From Tianweitania sediminis (GTDB taxonomy: Bacteria > Pseudomonadota > Alphaproteobacteria > Rhizobiales > Rhizobiaceae), in the NCBI RefSeq assembly GCF_017813335.1, contig NZ_JAGIYY010000002.1, forward strand, positions 248,001-312,000: DNA of 64,000 bases. Reading direction: 5' to 3'. This document shows, one piece after another, positions 37,004-46,869 of the stretch (positions are counted from its first letter, which is position 1; every line of letters starts with the position of its first letter). The translations under genes and the position numbers were made by a program. Below the pieces are notes generated by a model. It was not told the DNA's origin. It saw only the letters and a program-made list of their open reading frames with translations, and ran no database searches.

Positions 37004-39898
37004 ATGATCATGACCGGCAGTCACGACAGTGTTCTCGTGTTCCTGTCGATCTTTATCGCGGTCTTCGCGTCGTACACCGCTCTAAGTCTTGCAAGCCGCG
37101 CTCGTGCGTCCGGCGGTCGGATGCGTCTTGCCTGGCTGGCAACTGCTTCCCTCGCGATGGGAGGTGGCATCTGGTCGATGCACTTCGTGGCCATGCTCGC
37201 CTTCAGCATGCCCGACATGGCCATGGCTTATGATCCGGGCCTGACGCTGCTGTCGCTGGGGCTGGCGCTTTCCTTCACCGGAGCCGGGTTCGCGCTCATG
37301 AACTGGCGTGGCAGCTCTCTAGGCACGGTGGCCGGCGCAGGGCTCCTGATCGGTTTCGGCGTCGTGACAATGCACTACGTGGGCATGGCAGCCATGAGTA
37401 TGGATGCCACCTTGAGCTACGAGCCGGTCTGGCTTGGGATTTCCGTTTTCATAGCGGTCGGGGCGGCAACCGCTGCCGTATGGTTGGCGGCGCTGGATCA
37501 TCGAACCAGCCACCGCATCGCTGCGGCGGCGGTGATGGGCTCCGCCATCGCTGGAATGCACTACGCTGGAATGCGGGCGGCCATTTTTACCCGTGCCTCG
37601 TCCCATCACACAGCGGATGGACTTGCGAGCCTTTCACAAACCTATCTGGCGATCGCAATCAGCGGGCTCACTGCGCTTATCCTGCTGCTTGCCTTGGGCG
37701 CCGCTCGCGTGGAACGTTCGTTTGCCGCTTATGCAAAGCGGGAAGCACGGATTGCCTTGCGCCTGGATGTGGCGGACGTGCTGCGTCAGCGGGAAACCAA
37801 GGAGGCTCTCAACCAGATCGCGTCGCTACTGGGGAAACATTTCGCCGTTTCTCGCGTCGGTTACGGACAGCACTGTTCCGCCGAAAACAGTCTGGATTTC
37901 GAGGTGTGCTGGACCGACGGATCCGTTCCCCCGTTGCTCGGACGCTTTCCCGCGACCGTCTTTGGATCCGTTTTTGCGCAAGCGCTCGCGGGCGCCGGCA
38001 CGATCGTTGCTCAAGAACCCGCAGGAATGAACCTGCGCGAGGCCGTTCCGCCTCTGCAGAAGGGTGGCACCACCGAAATCCGATCGGTCGTAGCCGTTCC
38101 GTTTGACCGGCCGGACGGATCGCGGACCATCATCTATCTGAGCGATACTGCGCCGCGAACCTGGCACCAGGAGGAAATTCGCTTCCTGGAAGAGATCGCC
38201 GAACGGATCCGGCTCGTCATCGAGCGCGCGCTGGTCGAGGAGCAATTGCGGGAACTCAACGCCACGCTCGAAGCCCGGGTGGAGGCGCGAACCGTTGCCT
38301 TGCGGCAAGCCGAAGAAGCACGGCGTGCGGCGGATGCGTTGTACCGCGCCTATTTCGAGAGCTCGCCCGATCCTTTGTTCGTGATCGGGGTTGCACCCGA
38401 CGGCGGCTTCGTTGTGGAGGAAATCAACCCCGCCCACGAACAGGGCGTCGGCTTCAAGCTCGAGGAAGTCCGCGGGAAGCGGATTGACAGCCTCTTGCCC
38501 GCAGCAGACGCCGAGCGGATCCTGGACACCTATTGTCGCGCGGTCCAAACGCGAGAAGTCTATCACTTCCGCGACACGTTCGAGACCTCGGGTGAGCCGC
38601 AGCACTGGGACACCACTTTGGTTCCGTTGTGCAACGACAAGGGCGAAGTCACACGCCTGTTTGGCTCGAGCCGAAATGTCACCCGTCAGGTCGTGGCAGA
38701 AGAAGCGCTTCGCCAATCCCAGAAGATGGAAGCAATTGGGCAACTGACAGGCGGGGTCGCTCACGATTTCAACAATCTGCTTACGCCGATCATCGGAGCG
38801 CTGGACAGGCTCACGAGAAAAGGCGTGGGCGACGAGCGGGACCAGCGTTTGATCAAGGGGGCAGCTCAGGCTGCGGAACGATCCAAGATCCTCGTGCAGC
38901 GGTTGCTGTCTTTTGCGCGTCGGCAGCCGCTTCAACCGGTTCCGGTCAACCTGGGCCGTCTGGTCACGGAAATGGCAGGGCTGATTTCCAGCACGAGCGG
39001 GCCCCAGATCCGTGTCCTCATGGACGCTCCGGACGATCTCCCTCCCGCGGTGGCAGATCCCAACCAGCTCGAAATGGCGCTTCTCAACCTTTGTGTGAAC
39101 GCGCGCGACGCAATGCCCGACGGGGGCACATTGCGCGTTTCTGTGTCGGCGCAGACCGTTGCCTTTGAAACGGCAGACCAACTGCAGCCGGGCTCCTATC
39201 TCTGCGTTTCGGTGGCCGACAGCGGCGTTGGAATGGATGAAGCGACGCGCAGGCGCGCAGTGGAGCCCTTCTTCACCACGAAAGGCGTCGGTCAGGGCAC
39301 AGGGCTGGGGCTATCGATGGCTCATGGACTTGCGGCACAACTTGGCGGCGTTCTCAGGATCCACAGCGAGCAGGGCCGCGGTACGACCATCGAAATCTGG
39401 CTCCCCCAAAGCGCTGCAGCCGAAGAGCTTGCGCCGACGGAGGGCCATGGTGCAGTCCTCAAGAAGAGGGAAGCGGTCGCTCTTCTGGTTGACGACGAGG
39501 ATCTCGCACGGGCATCAACGGCCGATATGCTGCAGGACCTGGGGTTTGAGGTTCACGAAGCAGTGTCGGCGGAGGACGCGCTGTCGCGCCTAAACAGCGG
39601 TCTTCAACCCCGCTTCCTGGTGACGGATCACCTCATGCCCGGCATGTCCGGGACCGAGCTTGCTCGAACGGTGCGGGTCACGCATCCGGATCTCCGGATC
39701 CTGATCATATCGGGCTACGCGCAAGGAACCGGTCTCGACCTGAACTTTCCTCGACTGATCAAGCCGTTTTCGCGCATGGAACTGGCAGCGAAACTGTCCG
39801 AAGTGGACGGACAGAGCGCTTCCGCTAAAGAGGATCAGGACGGCCCGGTTGAAGCGTCGATACCTCCCGATGCGCTGCCCTTGGCTTCGGCTGGTTAG
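37004..39898 (+). CDS. MHYT-domain hybrid sensor histidine kinase
   Basis: A 964-aa membrane sensor. The first 240 residues form a seven-helix MHYT domain with three signature motifs (MHFV near 63, MHYV near 124, MHYA near 186), thought to bind copper and sense O2, CO or NO. A GAF-like domain (about 270-410), a coiled coil, and a PAS domain (about 445-565) follow. The kinase core has His587 in GGVAHDFNNLL, N-box NLCVNARDAMPDGG, and GLGLSMAHGL. A C-terminal receiver carries Asp875 in VTDHLMPGMSG. No separate response regulator is adjacent, so the output partner is elsewhere. Confidence 0.9.
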   Translation: MIMTGSHDSVLVFLSIFIAVFASYTALSLASRARASGGRMRLAWLATASLAMGGGIWSMHFVAMLAFSMPDMAMAYDPGLTLLSLGLALSFTGAGFALMNWRGSSLGTVAGAGLLIGFGVVTMHYVGMAAMSMDATLSYEPVWLGISVFIAVGAATAAVWLAALDHRTSHRIAAAAVMGSAIAGMHYAGMRAAIFTRASSHHTADGLASLSQTYLAIAISGLTALILLLALGAARVERSFAAYAKREARIALRLDVADVLRQRETKEALNQIASLLGKHFAVSRVGYGQHCSAENSLDFEVCWTDGSVPPLLGRFPATVFGSVFAQALAGAGTIVAQEPAGMNLREAVPPLQKGGTTEIRSVVAVPFDRPDGSRTIIYLSDTAPRTWHQEEIRFLEEIAERIRLVIERALVEEQLRELNATLEARVEARTVALRQAEEARRAADALYRAYFESSPDPLFVIGVAPDGGFVVEEINPAHEQGVGFKLEEVRGKRIDSLLPAADAERILDTYCRAVQTREVYHFRDTFETSGEPQHWDTTLVPLCNDKGEVTRLFGSSRNVTRQVVAEEALRQSQKMEAIGQLTGGVAHDFNNLLTPIIGALDRLTRKGVGDERDQRLIKGAAQAAERSKILVQRLLSFARRQPLQPVPVNLGRLVTEMAGLISSTSGPQIRVLMDAPDDLPPAVADPNQLEMALLNLCVNARDAMPDGGTLRVSVSAQTVAFETADQLQPGSYLCVSVADSGVGMDEATRRRAVEPFFTTKGVGQGTGLGLSMAHGLAAQLGGVLRIHSEQGRGTTIEIWLPQSAAAEELAPTEGHGAVLKKREAVALLVDDEDLARASTADMLQDLGFEVHEAVSAEDALSRLNSGLQPRFLVTDHLMPGMSGTELARTVRVTHPDLRILIISGYAQGTGLDLNFPRLIKPFSRMELAAKLSEVDGQSASAKEDQDGPVEASIPPDALPLASAG

Positions 39899-39924
39899 AC
39901 CGATCAAGGTTTTAGGGGTTGCCT

Positions 39925-40135
39925 TGGCTACTTGCCTCCGTGGGTCGTACCCGCTACGGGGAGGGCTGTCGGTTTCCGCAAGGAAATAACAGGGAATTCG
40001 CCACGGGCTTGCCCGTGAACCGAAACTGCCCCCGCAACTGTAGGCGGTGAGTTCGTTCTGATCATGCCACTGGGTTCGCCCGGGAAGGCCGGAACGAGCG
40101 TCGATCCGTCAGTCAGGAGACCTACCGACAACTGA
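39925..40135 (+). promoter_or_regulatory. Cobalamin (B12) riboswitch
   Basis: The conserved parts appear in order: AACAGGGAA near 39987, GCCCCCGCAACTGTA (the B12 box region) near 40027, GCCACTGGG near 40066, CCGGGAAGGCC near 40079 and GTCAGGAGACCTACC near 40112. Boundaries are approximate. It lies in the leader of the following ABC transporter genes and should lower their expression when adenosylcobalamin is present. Confidence 0.93.
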
Positions 40136-40287
40136 ACTGAAAACGCCGGGCGGGGTTGTCCGGGGAGGTTGTCGATGAAGCCACACGTCAAGTGCAGCTG
40201 GAGGGGCGTTAGAAGCGTTCCGTATTTCTCATTGTCGCCTGTCCAGAACAAGCCGAGCCGGTGAACAACCGATCGGGGATGGATCGA

Positions 40288-41307
40288 ATGACGACGACCA
40301 CACGCCTGGCCCTTGCGGCCGCCGCCTTCGCGCTGCTGGCACCAGCAGCGCAGGCCGAACCAACCAAATACCCTCTCACGCTGCAGAACTGCGGCGAAAC
40401 GCTGATCTTCGACAAGGCGCCTGCTTCAGCCGTCACCGTAGGCCAGGCGGCGACGGAGATTCTTTATTCGCTCGGCCTTGGCGAGAAGGTGAAAGGCACG
40501 TCCGTTTGGTTCACGAGCGTCAAGCCAGAGTTCAAGGCGATCAACGAAAGGGTCGAACGCCTCGCGGATAACGATCCAAGCTTCGAAAGCGTCGTCAACA
40601 AGCGTCCAGAACTGGTGGCCATCCAGTTTCTTTGGCACATCGGGCCGGAAGGCATCGTCGGCACGCGCGCTCAGTTCCACGAAATGGGCATCCCGACCTA
40701 TGCCCTGCCGGCCGATTGCGTCGAAAAGGACAATACGGTTGGTCGTGACGGGACGCGCAGCGCCTTGTTTTCGACGGCCACCATCCATCAGGGCGTGCGT
40801 GAACTGGCGGAAATCTTTGACGTCAAGGACAAGGGGGACGCGTTGGTTGCCGACCTCCAAAAGCGCGAAGCAGCGGCAATTGAACGAGCCAAGGCAGCCA
40901 AGCGTGAGGACACGTCCGCGGTGTTCTGGTTCTCCAGCGCCGAAATGAACATCGATCCGTATGTGGCCGGTCGGAAGGGCGGACCCGCCTACATGATGGA
41001 CAAGCTCGGCATCAAGAACGTGGTCGAATCCGATGAGGAATGGCCGGTTGTCGGCTGGGAAACCATCGCCAAGGCAAACCCGACCTTTATCGTGGTTGCC
41101 CGTATGGAACGTCGCCGCTACCCGGCCGATGATGTCGAAATGAAGCTCCAGTTCCTGAAGAACGATCCGGTGGCAAGCCAGATGGATGCGGTCAAGAACA
41201 ACCGGATCGTGGTCATGGACGGTCATGCCATGGATGCCACGATGCGCACAATCGATGGCATCGAGGTCCTGGCGGAGGCGCTCGAGAAGGCTGGCTCGGC
41301 CAAGTGA
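40288..41307 (+). CDS. btuF: Cobalamin-type ABC transporter substrate-binding protein (BtuF-like)
   Basis: A 339-aa periplasmic binding protein of the PF01497 type used for B12, heme and siderophores. The signal peptide ends at AQA (about residue 23). The riboswitch directly upstream makes cobalamin or a related corrinoid the most likely ligand. ATG 40288 is preferred to ATG 40279 and GTG 40261 because it begins the signal peptide directly (MTTTTRLAL). The permease start overlaps the stop (GTGA). Iron-complex annotation, common for this family, would conflict with the riboswitch. Confidence 0.85.
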   Translation: MTTTTRLALAAAAFALLAPAAQAEPTKYPLTLQNCGETLIFDKAPASAVTVGQAATEILYSLGLGEKVKGTSVWFTSVKPEFKAINERVERLADNDPSFESVVNKRPELVAIQFLWHIGPEGIVGTRAQFHEMGIPTYALPADCVEKDNTVGRDGTRSALFSTATIHQGVRELAEIFDVKDKGDALVADLQKREAAAIERAKAAKREDTSAVFWFSSAEMNIDPYVAGRKGGPAYMMDKLGIKNVVESDEEWPVVGWETIAKANPTFIVVARMERRRYPADDVEMKLQFLKNDPVASQMDAVKNNRIVVMDGHAMDATMRTIDGIEVLAEALEKAGSAK

Positions 41308-42362
41308 CGGTCGTGGCGGTTCATCGCCCGAACGTTTACGCCTCCCGACTCGGTCGGGGGGCTCTTGGCTTCGTTGTCCTGCTGGCAGCTGTTGTTGCGG
41401 GCACCTGCATCGGCGAAACGCCCATCCCGCTGACCACGGTGGCGCAGGTGCTTGCCAACAAGCTGTTGGGCGCCGGCTACCCGCTTGATCCGATCGACAC
41501 GGGCATCATCTGGAACTACCGCTTGCCGCGCGCCATTGTTGCCGCCTGCTGCGGCACGGGACTGGCGATATCCGGGGTGGTGTTGCAGTCGCTGCTCCGC
41601 AATGCGCTTGCCGACCCTTACCTTCTCGGCATCTCCGCCGGAGCTTCCACCGGAGCCGTGACGGTGACGATCGCCGGTCTCGGCGCCGGAGCGGTGTCCA
41701 TGTCTCTCGGGGCCTTTATCGGCGCCTTGCTCGCCTTTCTTCTGGTTGCCGGACTGGCGAAAGCGGCGGGAGGCGGCGTGTCCCTGCAGGGCACTGGCCA
41801 GATTGTGCTGGCGGGTATCGCCGGCTCGCAGCTCTTCAATGCCCTGACGTCCTTTATCATCACCAAATCGGCTAATGCCGAGCAGGCCCGCGGCATCATG
41901 TTCTGGCTCCTGGGGAATCTGAGCGGTGCCCGTTGGCCGGATGTATGGCTTGCCGTGCCCATAGCGCTGCTCGGACTGCTTGCCACCATCTGGTATGCGC
42001 GCGCACTGGATGCTTTTGCTTTCGGGGCGGACCAGGCGGCAGCGCTGGGAATTCCAGTGCGCACCACGCAGGTCGTCCTGATCGGGGTGACGGCCCTGGT
42101 GACCGCAGTCATGGTCAGCATCGTCGGTTCGATCGGCTTCGTCGGGCTGGTGATCCCCCATGCCGCGCGCTTTCTTGTTGGCGTACGGCACGGCCGCCTT
42201 GGACCGGCCACGGCCATCATCGGCGCTGTGTTTCTGATTGCGGCCGATGTGTTGTCGCGAACCATCATCCCCGGGCAGGTGTTGCCGATCGGCGTCATCA
42301 CCGCGCTGGTAGGAGCGCCCATCTTCGCCTTGATTCTGCTTCGCGGGCGACGGACCCGATGA
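41304..42362 (+). CDS. btuC: Cobalamin-type ABC transporter permease (BtuC-like)
   Basis: A FecCD/BtuC permease of 352 aa with about ten helices. RLPRAIVAACCGTGLAISG and the LADPYLLGISAGAS segment are family hallmarks, and GLVIPHAARFLVG near residue 283 contacts the ATPase. The GTG start overlaps the binding-protein stop by 4 nt, and the end overlaps the ATPase start, so the three genes are one translationally coupled unit. Confidence 0.87.
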   Translation: MTVVAVHRPNVYASRLGRGALGFVVLLAAVVAGTCIGETPIPLTTVAQVLANKLLGAGYPLDPIDTGIIWNYRLPRAIVAACCGTGLAISGVVLQSLLRNALADPYLLGISAGASTGAVTVTIAGLGAGAVSMSLGAFIGALLAFLLVAGLAKAAGGGVSLQGTGQIVLAGIAGSQLFNALTSFIITKSANAEQARGIMFWLLGNLSGARWPDVWLAVPIALLGLLATIWYARALDAFAFGADQAAALGIPVRTTQVVLIGVTALVTAVMVSIVGSIGFVGLVIPHAARFLVGVRHGRLGPATAIIGAVFLIAADVLSRTIIPGQVLPIGVITALVGAPIFALILLRGRRTR

Positions 42363-43123
42363 TCCTTCGCACGAAAGACCTCGGCTGGAGCGTGCGCGGC
42401 AAGGCAATCGTGTCGGGTGTCGATCTTGCCATCAACGAGGGCGAAACGCTGGGGCTGATCGGCCCGAACGGGTCCGGCAAATCAACCCTCCTGAAGCTGC
42501 TTGGGGGCATCCGTCAGCCGACGAGGGGCGCGGTCAGCCTGCAGGGCCGCGACATCGCTTCCATGCCGCGCCGCAAGGTCGCGCAGATCATCGCCTTTCT
42601 CGAACAACAGGCCGAAACAACCGAAGCAATCACGGTGCGGGATGCGGTGGAACTCGGCCGCACGCCCTGGCTGGGTCCGTTGCAGCCTTGGTCCCCCGAG
42701 GATGATCGCATTGTTGCCGACGCCCTTCGCGACACGGACATGACGGGCTTCGAAAAGCGGCAATGGGCAACCTTGTCGGGGGGCGAACGCCAGCGCGCGC
42801 ATCTTGCGCGCTCGCTGGCACAACGGCCCGAAATCCTGCTGCTCGACGAGCCAACCAACCACCTCGACATCCAGCATCAGCTGTCCATCCTGCAGCTTGT
42901 TTCAAGCCTTCCGGTGACGGCGGTGATCGCCCTGCACGACCTCAACCAGGCGCTTTCTTGCGATCGGGTCGGCGTCATGGCGGGCGGGCGCCTCGTCGCG
43001 TTGGGTAAACCGGAAGATGTCTTGTCGGTGGAAAGGGTCACGGCTGTGTTCGGCGTCCGTGCCAGCATCATCACGGATCCAGCTGACGGCACGCGGCTTT
43101 TCCGCTTCCATTCCCCTTCCTGA
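42359..43123 (+). CDS. btuD: Cobalamin-type ABC transporter ATPase (BtuD-like)
   Basis: A 254-aa ATPase with Walker A GPNGSGKST near residue 36, Q-loop FLEQQ near 80, signature LSGGERQR near 139 and Walker B ILLLDEP near 159, followed by DLNQ and the switch histidine (ALHDLN). The ATG overlaps the permease stop; the much longer frame from 41933 lies inside btuC and is not the gene. With BtuF and BtuC it completes a riboswitch-controlled importer. Confidence 0.87.
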   Translation: MILRTKDLGWSVRGKAIVSGVDLAINEGETLGLIGPNGSGKSTLLKLLGGIRQPTRGAVSLQGRDIASMPRRKVAQIIAFLEQQAETTEAITVRDAVELGRTPWLGPLQPWSPEDDRIVADALRDTDMTGFEKRQWATLSGGERQRAHLARSLAQRPEILLLDEPTNHLDIQHQLSILQLVSSLPVTAVIALHDLNQALSCDRVGVMAGGRLVALGKPEDVLSVERVTAVFGVRASIITDPADGTRLFRFHSPS

Positions 43124-43198
43124 ACCCCGCAACCGAGATCCAGGATCGAAATGCTGTGTTCCGAGGGGGGATCCTGAACCTAGCCCGAGCCGCAGCCG

Positions 43199-43930
43199 TC
43201 AGATCAAGAGAAGCACGGCTGCATAGCCGCCGAGCCCCAGCGCGAACGGCAGAAAGCGGCTTTGCCGCTCTTTGGGCAGTTCTTCCTTGAGGACGTTGAG
43301 GACCACGCCACCGGCCAGAAAGGCGAAAAGGAAGCCGATCACCAGCTCCGAAATTTCGGTGGCCGCCCCGAGCGCCCAGCCGGCAACGACGCTTAAGGCC
43401 AGGATCCAGCGTCCGAACCTGTCGTAGCGCGTCTTATGGTCTTCGCGCAGGCCATAATCGTTGGTAACGAAATGCAGCGCCATCGCGACGAAGAAGATAA
43501 CCAGTGGCCAAAGCCCAGGCTCTTCGCGATGCACCAGCAGATAGCCGATCAAGCCATTGTAGAGGCCGAAAGAGCCGATATGGAGCCAGAAGATGTCGGC
43601 TTCCACGGCATCTTCGCCCCCCTCGCTGCGCGAACGTCCGCGAGAGATCTTGGCAGCGCGCTCCAGCCCGTAAAAGGCGGCCAGTCCAACCAGAGAAACA
43701 AGGTAAACCCAGGATTCGGCGGTCCCTTCGCCGACGCCAAGCTGTTCCGCGAAGGTTTCCTGGTGCTTGCTCAGCTCCGGAAGGATGTGCAGGAAGACGT
43801 AAGCGACGGCGACCCCGCCCGCTGCCGAAAGCCAGCGGCTCCGGGGTACCACATCCAGAAAATGCAATTTGCGGATGAACAGGTGAATGGCGGCGAGAGC
43901 GCACGCAAAAAGCAAGGGCAGATAGATCAT
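43199..43930 (-). CDS. ZIP-like integral membrane protein
   Basis: A 243-aa membrane protein with about seven hydrophobic segments. FLHILPELSKH near residue 45 and ALHFVTNDYGL near 155 resemble the metal-contacting helices of ZIP-family transporters, but the match is distant and substrate is unknown. The frame extends far upstream to 44518, yet that part lies antisense to the AI-2E gene and has the composition of a shadow. ATG 43930 (MIYLPLLFACALAA) begins with a membrane helix. It lies downstream of the AI-2E gene on the same strand. Confidence 0.7.
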   Translation of the reverse strand: MIYLPLLFACALAAIHLFIRKLHFLDVVPRSRWLSAAGGVAVAYVFLHILPELSKHQETFAEQLGVGEGTAESWVYLVSLVGLAAFYGLERAAKISRGRSRSEGGEDAVEADIFWLHIGSFGLYNGLIGYLLVHREEPGLWPLVIFFVAMALHFVTNDYGLREDHKTRYDRFGRWILALSVVAGWALGAATEISELVIGFLFAFLAGGVVLNVLKEELPKERQSRFLPFALGLGGYAAVLLLI

Positions 43931-44052
43931 GCCTGCGTAACCCCGAGCGCGCACACCTGTTCCAGGTTCCGTCCGCGACTGCGGAATGCTCTCAGACGGC
44001 AAGGGCAGAACACGCACGCCCGGAAGCGGACGCGTTGGCTGGCGCAATCCGT

Positions 44053-45123
44053 CTAGGTCGCTTGTTCTGCGTCCTCTTGTCCGGGCACATCCGTGTCTTC
44101 GTGCAAGGTGTCTCGCAACCAGACCTTCTTCACGACCACGAAGAGCACCACACAAAGGGGAGTGGCAAAAAGAACGCCGAGCGTGCCGAACAGGATGCCG
44201 AAGGCGACGATCGCAAAGATCGTCAAGGCCGGGGGCAGATCCACTGCCCGTTTCTGAATAAGGGGCGTGATGAGATTGCCCTCGACCTGCTGGATGGCAA
44301 TGTACAGGCCGGCGACCCACATGGCCGTGGAAGGTCCCTCGGCCAAGCCGATCGCTATGGCTGGGGCGGCGCTGAGGATTGGACCGATGAACGGAACGAA
44401 CTCCAAGAGCCCGGCCGCCAGTCCTAATGTCAGGGCGGACGGGATGCCGAGGAGCCACAAACCGAGGCCCGTCAGGAACCCGACCAACACCATGGCCGCG
44501 AGTTGGCCAACCAACCACAGCTTCAGCGCCCCGCCGACAGCACTTACTGTCTCGGAGGCTTGCTCACGCGGCTTGGCCGGGAACAGCTTGAGGACGCCGT
44601 TTCGGTACAGCGCTGGTGAGATCGCGAGATAAACGCCCGCTGTCAGCACCAGCAGCGTGTTGCCCAGAATGCCGGCCAAGGAGGAGGAGTAGCCAGCCAG
44701 GTCCGCCACGATGCTGCTGTCGGCAATCACGTCTCGAACCTTGTTCATGACCCAACTCTGGGCATTTTCCACGCCAAGCCGGTCGCCGATCCTGTCGATC
44801 AGGCCGGGCAAACGTCCGGCGAGGTCCTCGATCTGGGCTTGCACTTGATTGCCGAGGAGAAAGGCGAAGCCGCCGACGAGCAGAAGGACGACCAGACCTG
44901 CGACGGCCAACGCTCCTTTGTCGCCGAGCGGTGTTTTCTCTTCGATCAGTCCTGAAAGAGCCCGAAGGAGCACGGCAAACAGAACTGCACCGAAGATCAG
45001 AAGCAGGAGGTTCGAAAGCTGCCACAAGAGCAGGCAGCCAATCACGATCGCTGTGCCGATCAGGAGGAGGTGAATGGAAGATCGCGGGGCCTCCGTCGGC
45101 AGCGTTTGCCGCTCCTCGGTCAC
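44053..45123 (-). CDS. AI-2E family transporter
   Basis: A membrane protein of about 356 aa with the AI-2E (UPF0118) layout: a pair of N-terminal helices (LLLIGTAIVIGCLLLWQL), a soluble middle containing the IEDLAGRLPGLIDRIG region, and a cluster of C-terminal helices with GLWLLGIPSALTLGLAAGLLEFVPFIGP and the EGNLITPLIQKRAVDLPP block typical of the family. Members export small molecules or ions; the AI-2 link is not general. The frame runs to 45288, but GTG 45123 removes a basic, low-quality extension. The C-terminus is acidic. Confidence 0.83.
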   Translation of the reverse strand: MTEERQTLPTEAPRSSIHLLLIGTAIVIGCLLLWQLSNLLLLIFGAVLFAVLLRALSGLIEEKTPLGDKGALAVAGLVVLLLVGGFAFLLGNQVQAQIEDLAGRLPGLIDRIGDRLGVENAQSWVMNKVRDVIADSSIVADLAGYSSSLAGILGNTLLVLTAGVYLAISPALYRNGVLKLFPAKPREQASETVSAVGGALKLWLVGQLAAMVLVGFLTGLGLWLLGIPSALTLGLAAGLLEFVPFIGPILSAAPAIAIGLAEGPSTAMWVAGLYIAIQQVEGNLITPLIQKRAVDLPPALTIFAIVAFGILFGTLGVLFATPLCVVLFVVVKKVWLRDTLHEDTDVPGQEDAEQAT

Positions 45124-45414
45124 GGCTTTGAACTCGCCAGGAAAGATCCTGAAGAGGGCGCGCCGCGGCGATCGTACTCCGTGTTTCGCCGCCCTTGACG
45201 GCAACTGCCGGCGAACTCTGTCACCATTCGGCTCCTGTTTACCCAGAGGAAGGTTTGCGCTTGCCACGGCGGCGGCAGCGCCTCGCATTGAAGATCTCTT
45301 ATAGGCCTTGGATCAAGACATACAGGTAAAGACGTTGGTTCTGTCGCGGCTGTCGCGGGTCTTCGTCGCTTTGCCCGCCAGTCCGCTACCTCCGCTGGAG
45401 CCGCCCCGCGCGCC

Positions 45415-46656
<1,242 letters not shown>

Positions 46657-46869
46657 CGTTTGCCTCCTTTGCCAAACAACAGGGACACGCTCTCGCTGGT
46701 GCCGAGCTGTGCTCACAACATAAGAGTCTGCTCACCAGAACCTTAAGCGACAGTAAGTGCGCCGTCCCGCTCGCGGGAAACAAACAATGCTCGTGCCGTC
46801 ATGCCTCAGCTGGGCTTGGGCGACCGTTCTCGGAGTCGATGAAAAGGCAGGGTTCCGCCGGAAGGCGGG

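Noticed and set aside
37826-39181. 451-codon frame antisense to the MHYT kinase
   Set aside because: It mirrors conserved kinase and PAS domain codons on the other strand and has no ribosome site.
43931-44518. N-terminal extension of the ZIP-like gene
   Set aside because: The extension is antisense to the AI-2E gene and rich in Arg, His and Pro, with no membrane segment; the ATG at 43930 starts directly with a helix.
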